From JANOGU01 sp964499865 (lineage in GTDB: Bacteria > Pseudomonadota > Alphaproteobacteria > Rhodobacterales > Rhodobacteraceae): DNA of 11,539 nucleotides. This document shows positions 6,820 through 11,539 of the stretch, piece by piece (positions within the stretch are counted from its first letter, which is position 1; the number at the start of each line of letters is the position of its first letter). The stretch spans positions 1 through 11,539 of the forward strand of contig CAZCPY010000097.1 of the NCBI GenBank assembly GCA_964499865.1, in the 5' to 3' direction. The notes under the pieces were generated by a model. That model was given only the letters and a program-made list of their open reading frames with translations. It was not told the DNA's origin and did no database searches. The position numbers and the translations under genes were made by a program.

Positions 6820-7551
6820 TCAGCCCAGTTTCCGCTTGAACACCATGACCGATCCCGAAAAGGGTGCCGGCATGACGCGGTGCACGAAATCCATCAGCGC
6901 AAAGGCGACCCGGCTGCCGAAATAGTACGACGGTTCGCTCCGGTAGACAAAGCTCTGGTCCTCGAAACCGGGGAAAAGGTCCCGCAGGGCGGACAGCGTG
7001 TTCATCTTGTAGACCTTTGGAAACACATCCTCGCCCTTCCGCCCGGGCTGCAACCGCGGGAGCAGCAGCTTTTCGAGGCGATCCGACAGCAGGCGGGACG
7101 CCACGGCGACATAGTGCCACTTGTGCGGTGTCCGGGCACAGAACCAGGCCCCTGGCTTCAGGACACGGCGCACCTCGGCAACAAAGGCAAGGGGGTCGCC
7201 CACGTGTTCAAGGACATAGTCGCACAGAATGAGGTCGACGCTGGCATCGGCCAGGGGGACGCGTCCGTTCTCGATCAGCACCGCGCGGTCGCACCCCGGG
7301 TTGTCGAAGACCGCGGGGTCAATGTCCGCAGCGATCAGTTCGCGCACCTTGCCCTTGATCGACAGCAGCCTGGCCTTGCCGCCCTTGATGTAGTCGTGCA
7401 TGCCTCCCCGGCCTGCGCCGAGGTCCAGCACGACCATCTCGGGCGTCAGGGCCAGGGATACCCGAAGGTAGAAGTCCACCGTCCCGTCGCGCGTTCCGAA
7501 ACCGCCGAACATCCGCCCTGCCCCCGCCGTTACGGCCGCCTTCCCGATCAA
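6820..7551 (-). CDS. Class I SAM-dependent methyltransferase between gmd and fcl
   Basis: This is a cytoplasmic Rossmann-fold methyltransferase of 243 aa. Motif I is VLDLGAGRGG at about 41-50. An acidic motif II region lies at AADIDP (74-79). DLILCDYVLEHVGDP at about 106-120 and VRRVLKPGAWF at about 127-137 are typical of the Methyltransf_11 group. The substrate cannot be read from the sequence. Its position between the two GDP-fucose enzymes suggests that it methylates fucose, a related deoxysugar or the glycan carrying it. The start is uncertain. TTG at 7551 overlaps the gmd stop (TTGA) and gives the length shown. ATG at 7512 (residue 14) has a G-rich upstream stretch and would leave the fold intact. 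The stop lies 2 nt before the fcl start. Confidence 0.9.
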   Translation of the reverse strand: MIGKAAVTAGAGRMFGGFGTRDGTVDFYLRVSLALTPEMVVLDLGAGRGGMHDYIKGGKARLLSIKGKVRELIAADIDPAVFDNPGCDRAVLIENGRVPLADASVDLILCDYVLEHVGDPLAFVAEVRRVLKPGAWFCARTPHKWHYVAVASRLLSDRLEKLLLPRLQPGRKGEDVFPKVYKMNTLSALRDLFPGFEDQSFVYRSEPSYYFGSRVAFALMDFVHRVMPAPFSGSVMVFKRKLG

Positions 7552-8669
7552 CCTTCGAACCCCACCGGCAGGGCCATCCCGTGCACCCGCAGCAGCGCAT
7601 GCCGACGTGCGGCGGCAAGGTCACCGGCCACCATCTCTGCACACATTTCCCGAGCCGTGGTCTTTGGAACCCAGCCCAATCTGGCCTTGGCCTTGGCGGG
7701 ATCGCCCAGAAGCGTCTCGACCTCGGCCGGGCGGAAATACTTCGGGTCCACGCGCAGGACCACCTGGCCCGGCGCCACCGCAGGGGCCTTGTCGCCGGTC
7801 ACCGCCACGACCGTCGCCGTCTCGTCCACGCCTTCGCCCTGGAAGCTGAGCGTCAGACCCAGTTCCGCGGCCGTCCATCGCACGAAGTCGCGCACCGAAT
7901 GCTGCACGCCGGTGGCGATCACGAAGTCCTCCGGCGCCTCCTGCTGCAGCATCATCCACTGCATGCGCACATAATCCCTGGCATGGCCCCAGTCGCGCAG
8001 GCTGTCGAGGTTGCCCAGGTAGAGGCACTGTTCCAGCCCCTGCGCGATGTTGGCCAGGCCGCGGGTGATCTTGCGGGTGACGAAGGTCTCGCCGCGTCGC
8101 GGGCTTTCGTGGTTGAACAGGATGCCGTTGCAGGCATACATCCCGTAGGCCTCGCGGTAGTTCACGCAGATCCAGTAGGCGTAAAGCTTGGCCACCGCAT
8201 AGGGGCTGCGCGGGTGGAACGGCGTCGTCTCGCGCTGCGGGGTTTCCTGCACCAGGCCGTAAAGCTCGGAGGTCGAGGCCTGGTAGAAACGGGTCTTCTT
8301 CTCCAGTCCCAGAAAGCGGATCGCCTCCAGCAGGCGCAACGTGCCGATGGCATCGACATCGGCCGTGTATTCGGGCGCCTCGAAGCTGACCGCGACATGG
8401 CTTTGCGCGCCGAGGTTGTAGACCTCGTCCGGCCGGACCTCGCTGAGGATGCGGGTCAGGTTGGAACTATCGGTCAGGTCACCGTAGTGCAGGCGCAAAC
8501 GCGGATTGGGCTGGTGCGGATCGTCGTAGATGTGGTCGATGCGCTGCGTGTTGAACAGCGACGCCCGCCGCTTGATGCCGTGGACCTCGTAGCCCTTGGC
8601 GAGCAGGAATTCGGCCAGATAGCTGCCGTCCTGCCCGGTGATGCCGGTGATCAGTGCCTTGCGAGTCAT
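7548..8669 (-). CDS. gmd: GDP-mannose 4,6-dehydratase
   Basis: This enzyme dehydrates GDP-D-mannose to GDP-4-keto-6-deoxy-D-mannose, the first committed step to GDP-L-fucose and other 6-deoxyhexoses. At 373 aa it is exactly the length of E. coli Gmd. Visible features are the NADP-binding motif TGITGQDG at 8-15, the RRAS segment at 34-37, and the active site T133/E135 in ASTSELYG with Y157 and K161 (YAVAK). FNHESPRRGETFVTRKI at about 185-201 is also diagnostic. The ATG overlaps the stop of the upstream glycosyltransferase by 4 nt (ATGA) and the gene overlaps the next methyltransferase by 4 nt, so translation is coupled. The product is probably passed to Fcl two genes downstream; no GDP-mannose-forming gene is in the window. 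Confidence 0.98.
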   Translation of the reverse strand: MTRKALITGITGQDGSYLAEFLLAKGYEVHGIKRRASLFNTQRIDHIYDDPHQPNPRLRLHYGDLTDSSNLTRILSEVRPDEVYNLGAQSHVAVSFEAPEYTADVDAIGTLRLLEAIRFLGLEKKTRFYQASTSELYGLVQETPQRETTPFHPRSPYAVAKLYAYWICVNYREAYGMYACNGILFNHESPRRGETFVTRKITRGLANIAQGLEQCLYLGNLDSLRDWGHARDYVRMQWMMLQQEAPEDFVIATGVQHSVRDFVRWTAAELGLTLSFQGEGVDETATVVAVTGDKAPAVAPGQVVLRVDPKYFRPAEVETLLGDPAKAKARLGWVPKTTAREMCAEMVAGDLAAARRHALLRVHGMALPVGFEG

Positions 8670-9415
8670 GATCTTTGCACAAACTGTCCGATCTTGCGCA
8701 GGTTCTTGAGCGCCAGGGTCCCGACCCCGCCCATGCCGTTCTTTCGGATCGCCCGCAAGTCCTCGCCGCTCTTGCGCAGGATGCGGCCAAGCGAGCGGTT
8801 GCTTTCGCCGCCCACCCGCATCTTGACCAGCACTTCGGGCAGGTAGGCCGCCGAGATGCCGCCCGCGCCGAAATAACGCAGGATGCTGTCATAGTCGGCC
8901 GCGATGCGAAAGCTGGTGTCGTAGCCGCCCAGCCGGGTGATGACCTCGCGCCGCAGGAACAATGCAGGATGCGGCGGCATCCAGCCGCGGCGCAGGCTGG
9001 AGGCGTGGAAGTCGCCCGACCGCCAGTGGCGGATCACGCGCGACGGGTCTGACGCCGAGACATAGTCGAGATCGCCGTAGACCGCGTCCGCGCCGGTTTC
9101 CCGCATGCGCAGAGCCACACGCGCAAGAACCTGCGGATGGGCGAAAAAGTCGTCGGAGTGCAGAACGCCCACCACCTCGCCGCCGGCACGTGCCAGCGCG
9201 CGGTTCAGCGCGTCATAGATGCCGCCGTCGCGTTCGCTGACCAGGTGCCGCCGAGGGTCGGCGCGGCCCGCAAGCAGGGCCAGCGTGCCGTCGGTCGACC
9301 CGCCGTCCTGGACCACGTGTTCCCAGTCGGCGCAGGTCTGCGCCTCAAGGCTGTCCAGCGCCTGACCCAGCGTCCGGGCCCGGTTCCAGACTGCGGTGAT
9401 GATGGTGAACTGCAT
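8666..9415 (-). CDS. Family 2 glycosyltransferase (WcaE-like)
   Basis: This is a GT-A fold family 2 glycosyltransferase of 249 aa, likely adding one sugar of the polysaccharide repeat unit at the cytoplasmic face of the inner membrane. The N-terminus FTIITAVWNRARTLGQALDS is the standard family 2 opening. DGGSTDGT at 37-44 binds the nucleotide. HSDDF (86-90) supplies the metal-binding Asp pair, and ADYD at 173-176 is the probable catalytic acidic motif. GWMPPHPALFLRREVI at about 144-159 is typical of the colanic-acid WcaE-type subgroup. There is no membrane segment. The start lies 5 nt after the preceding stop, with a weak site (AAGG) close by. The donor sugar is unknown; GDP-fucose is possible from context but not shown by sequence. 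Confidence 0.92.
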   Translation of the reverse strand: MQFTIITAVWNRARTLGQALDSLEAQTCADWEHVVQDGGSTDGTLALLAGRADPRRHLVSERDGGIYDALNRALARAGGEVVGVLHSDDFFAHPQVLARVALRMRETGADAVYGDLDYVSASDPSRVIRHWRSGDFHASSLRRGWMPPHPALFLRREVITRLGGYDTSFRIAADYDSILRYFGAGGISAAYLPEVLVKMRVGGESNRSLGRILRKSGEDLRAIRKNGMGGVGTLALKNLRKIGQFVQRS

Positions 9416-9420
9416 GGACC

Positions 9421-10317
9421 TTACCGGCTGACATCGATGCCCAGCACGACCCGGATCGCCTCCGGCGCGGGTGTGCCCGTCTTCCGCATGTGCGCACGCA
9501 CTTCGGCCAGTTTTGCGTCGACCAGGAAGCGGTACCAGAACCCCTGCAGCACATGGAAGGCCAGCCCCTCGCGCCCGTCGAGAAAGCCGCCGCGCAGGAT
9601 GTAGCGGTACAGGAAATAGGCCAATGCCCGCAGACCGCCCGGAAGGCGGGCATAGACCTTTTCCTTGAGCCAGCGCTTGGTGCCCGCCTGCCCGCCCCCG
9701 AGCGCGGCAACCGTGTCATGCGCCATGAAGCCGTGATCCAGGTTCAGGATGTCCACCACCTCGCGGCTGGCATAGGAATTGTGCTTGGCCGTCCACCAGG
9801 TCAGCGAGTTCAGGTTGTCGTCCAGAAGCTCTCCCGCAAGATGCGCGACGCGGCCTGCGACCTTGATGTGCTCGTCCATCCAGCGGTCTTCGCAACGGCC
9901 CCGGCCTTGCCGGAACAGCCGCAGCACGCGGATCGGAAACAGGCCGCCGTGGCGGATCGGACGGCCGAGGAAGGCCATCCGCCGCCCGACCGTGACGCCG
10001 TCCACATCGGGGGCCAGCCCCGGCAAGGTTTCGGCGATCTGCCGTGCAAGGTCGGCAGAGACGATCTCGTCGGCGTCCAGCCGCAGCACCCAGCCGGAAT
10101 TGGGCGGCAGCTGGTCCAGAGCCCAGTTGAACTGGGTCGCGTGGTTGCGCCAGGGATTGCTGCGCACCTCGGCACCCAGACCCTGTGCAATCGCGACCGT
10201 GCGATCGGTCGAACCGGAATCGGCGACCAGCACATGCCCGGCGATCGCGCGAACCGACGCAATGGCGCGGGCGATGTGACGTTCCTCGTCGCGGGTCAGG
10301 ATCACGACCGTCAGCAT
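9421..10317 (-). CDS. Family 2 glycosyltransferase (WaaE/KdtX-like)
   Basis: This is a 298-aa family 2 glycosyltransferase resembling the WaaE/KdtX lipopolysaccharide-core transferases. It opens with LTVVILTRDEERHIARAI, followed by ADSGSTDRT at about 32-40 for nucleotide binding and the metal-binding LDADE at 80-84. The stretch GLFPIRVLRLFRQGRGRCED at 125-144, running into RWMDEH, and a C-terminal part with a weakly hydrophobic segment and WYRFLVDAKLAE (261-272) are characteristic of the group. WaaE-type enzymes often add a glucose to the core, but the donor here is not determined. Its ATG shares one base with the stop of the upstream methyltransferase (TGATG) and has no clear ribosome binding site of its own, so translation is presumably coupled. 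Confidence 0.92.
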   Translation of the reverse strand: MLTVVILTRDEERHIARAIASVRAIAGHVLVADSGSTDRTVAIAQGLGAEVRSNPWRNHATQFNWALDQLPPNSGWVLRLDADEIVSADLARQIAETLPGLAPDVDGVTVGRRMAFLGRPIRHGGLFPIRVLRLFRQGRGRCEDRWMDEHIKVAGRVAHLAGELLDDNLNSLTWWTAKHNSYASREVVDILNLDHGFMAHDTVAALGGGQAGTKRWLKEKVYARLPGGLRALAYFLYRYILRGGFLDGREGLAFHVLQGFWYRFLVDAKLAEVRAHMRKTGTPAPEAIRVVLGIDVSR

Positions 10318-10952
10318 CAGCCGGGCTTGCGGGCGATGGCAATCATCGACTTGGCCAGGACCGGAACCCGGCCCACGCGCAGAAAGCGGATGTCGGTCAG
10401 CCCGGCCTCGGTCAGCAGCGCCGAAAGCGTGCGGAAGGACCAGAACTTGATGTGCCCATTGTCCCAGAGCACGGTGAAATGCGCGTCCATCTTGCCGGTG
10501 ACCGCCATCGCGAGGTTCTTCCAGTAGCCGTGGTAGGGCGTCGAGACGATGGCCGTGCCGCCCGGTTCCAGAAGGTCGGCCAGCGTGCGGGCATAGTCGC
10601 GCGGCGCATAGACATGTTCCACCACCTCGAGGCTGACCACGACGGGAAAGCGGCCGTAGACCGTTGCCAGATCGTCGTAGGCCGAGCCCGTTTCCAGCCG
10701 CAGGCCCGGATGGCGCGCCTTGGCCTGTGCGATCCCCTCGGACGAAGGATCGACGCCCGTCACCTCCCAGCCGTCGGCGGCCAGCACCGCCCCGACGCTG
10801 CCGTTGCCACAGCCCAGGTCGAACAGCCGCTTCGCGCCCCCCGTCGCCCGCCGCGCAAGCTCGGCCCGGACCGCGGGCAGCAGGTAGTCGTGCGAGGCAT
10901 TCACCTCGGCATCCTCGTAGCGGTAGCCGGCTATGGCGTCAGTGGCTTTCAT
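10317..10952 (-). CDS. Class I SAM-dependent methyltransferase (UbiG-like fold)
   Basis: This is a small 211-aa methyltransferase. Motif I is LFDLGCGNGSVG at 43-54. The acidic end of strand 2 is VTGVDPS at 64-70. VVVSLEVVEHV at about 104-114 and LADLLEPGGTAIVSTPYHGYW at 124-144 follow. The closest general group is the UbiG/Methyltransf_11 type, but UbiG itself is not intended. Methyltransferases with the TPYHGYWKN element recur in polysaccharide clusters, so a sugar or glycan-intermediate substrate is likely, though this is inferred from context. The start is firm: AAGGAGG sits 7 nt before the ATG, inside the 3' end of the acetyltransferase gene, which it overlaps by 14 nt. Confidence 0.92.
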   Translation of the reverse strand: MKATDAIAGYRYEDAEVNASHDYLLPAVRAELARRATGGAKRLFDLGCGNGSVGAVLAADGWEVTGVDPSSEGIAQAKARHPGLRLETGSAYDDLATVYGRFPVVVSLEVVEHVYAPRDYARTLADLLEPGGTAIVSTPYHGYWKNLAMAVTGKMDAHFTVLWDNGHIKFWSFRTLSALLTEAGLTDIRFLRVGRVPVLAKSMIAIARKPG

Positions 10953-11499
10953 GGTCTTTCCTCCTTGTCGCTCGGGCAGGATTGCCCACGACGGTCATGC
11001 CCTGCGCCACGTCGCGCACCACGACGGCCCGGGCACCGACGACGGCCTTCTTGCCGATCCGGACCCCGGGACCGATGAACGCATCGGCGCAAATCCAGGC
11101 ATCTGCTTCGATCACGATGGGCGGCTTGATCAGCGGTCGCCCCTTGCGGGTCAGGTCATGCGAACCGGCGCACAGGTGCGCCCCCTGCGACACTGCAACC
11201 CGGTCGCCCAGGGAGATCGGGCCCAGCGCATAGAGGATCACCCGGTCCCCGATCGCCGTCTGCGCGCCAATGTCCAGGTTCCATGGGATGGTGATGCGCA
11301 CGCTGGGATAAACGTGCGCCTCGGCCCCGACCTTTGCGCCGAACAGCCGCAAGAGCATGCGTCGCCACCCCCAGAGCGGACGCGGGCTGAACCGGAACAG
11401 CGGTTCGGCCAGCCCCCACAACACCCGCCCGGCCTGTTCGCGCCGGCTCCACTTGGGGGCGTTCCGGTTGAGGCGCGCCCAGTCTTCGTTGCTGGACAT
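10939..11499 (-). CDS. wcaF: WcaF-like hexapeptide-repeat O-acetyltransferase
   Basis: This is a trimeric left-handed beta-helix acetyltransferase of 186 aa, probably using acetyl-CoA to O-acetylate a sugar of the polysaccharide. The N-terminal part (about 6-55, with LWGLAEPLFRFSPRPLWGWRR) and the following LLRLFGAKVG are typical of the family called putative colanic acid biosynthesis acetyltransferase WcaF. Hexapeptide turns run from about 55 to 175. The catalytic histidine lies in AGSHDL (H114), and the CoA-proximal end is IGKKAVVGARAVVVRDV with GNPAR at 172-176. I chose the ATG at 11499, which has GGGAG 6 nt upstream, over the GTG codon directly before it. The in-frame triplet before that GTG is TAG, so nothing further upstream is possible. 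Confidence 0.9.
   Translation of the reverse strand: MSSNEDWARLNRNAPKWSRREQAGRVLWGLAEPLFRFSPRPLWGWRRMLLRLFGAKVGAEAHVYPSVRITIPWNLDIGAQTAIGDRVILYALGPISLGDRVAVSQGAHLCAGSHDLTRKGRPLIKPPIVIEADAWICADAFIGPGVRIGKKAVVGARAVVVRDVAQGMTVVGNPARATRRKDHESH
10960..10966 (-). promoter_or_regulatory. Strong ribosome binding site inside the acetyltransferase gene
   Basis: A near-perfect AAGGAGG on the minus strand lies 7 nt before the ATG at 10952. It is made from the codons AGG AGG near the 3' end of the upstream acetyltransferase, so one stretch of DNA encodes its arginine-rich tail and also sets the methyltransferase start. Confidence 0.75.
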
Positions 11500-11539
11500 C
11501 ACCTACTCCCGGCGACCACCGATTCGGACGCTGTGCCCC
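11499..11539 (-). CDS. Possible 3' end of an upstream gene, cut by the window edge
   Basis: One minus-strand frame is open from the window edge and ends in TGA at 11499-11501. It shares its last base with the ATG of the acetyltransferase (TGATG), the same junction as at 10317. It reads GTASESVVAGSR, with 9 of 12 codons ending in G or C. A second frame ending in TAG at 11503-11505 cannot be excluded. Only the junction pattern supports this call, and the product cannot be named. Confidence 0.3.
   Translation of the reverse strand, partial: GTASESVVAGSR

Noticed and set aside
7512..7551. ATG at 7512 as the start of the methyltransferase between gmd and fcl
   Set aside because: It was not discarded outright. 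I kept the upstream TTG because it overlaps the gmd stop like other junctions in this operon, but the ATG remains a fair alternative.
7581..8846. Long plus-strand open frame (421 codons) opposite gmd
   Set aside because: gmd on the minus strand is certain from motifs and length; this frame is its antisense shadow.
9490..10527. Long plus-strand open frame (345 codons) opposite the WaaE-like glycosyltransferase
   Set aside because: It is a shadow of the recognised minus-strand gene, with no motif of its own.

Overview
The window is very GC-rich, with a strong preference for G or C at third codon positions. Gene content and codon use suggest an alphaproteobacterium, perhaps of the Rhodobacterales; this is inferred from style and not from a marker gene. 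Every gene I can support lies on the minus strand, so the window reads biologically from right (11539) to left (1). I found no tRNA, rRNA, CRISPR array, insertion sequence or attachment site.

Right block (about 11539 to 5849): a tightly packed run of surface-polysaccharide genes. In transcription order these are a possible last codon run of an upstream gene, a WcaF-like O-acetyltransferase, a small SAM methyltransferase, a WaaE/KdtX-like family 2 glycosyltransferase, a second WcaE-like family 2 glycosyltransferase, GDP-mannose 4,6-dehydratase (gmd), another SAM methyltransferase, and GDP-L-fucose synthase (fcl/wcaG). Neighbours overlap or nearly touch (14-nt, TGATG, ATGA and TTGA overlaps, and gaps of 2 and 5 nt), so this is almost certainly one operon whose promoter lies outside the window. 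Gmd and Fcl together turn GDP-mannose into GDP-L-fucose. The glycosyltransferases would build a repeat unit or core, and the acetyl- and methyltransferases would decorate it. The product is probably a fucose-containing, possibly methylated and acetylated, exopolysaccharide or lipopolysaccharide.

Middle (5848 to 5026): about 820 bases without a recognisable gene. Two back-to-back hairpins directly follow the fcl stop codon. Further left are a 37-codon stretch with very strong coding-like codon bias but no start codon, and a 47-codon small reading frame with a good ribosome binding site.

Left block (5025 to 51): a four-gene ABC exporter operon laid out like ybhGFSR of E. coli. It encodes a HlyD-type periplasmic adaptor, a fused double-ATPase subunit, and two different ABC-2 permeases. 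Spacing is 4 nt, a 4-nt overlap and 1 nt. No regulator gene sits beside it in the window and the substrate is unknown. The ATPase has one degenerate and one intact predicted nucleotide site.

Overall this is a conventional polysaccharide cluster next to a conventional exporter. The less ordinary points are the methyltransferase placed between gmd and fcl, and the unexplained content of the middle gap. I did not find a clearly new biological system.
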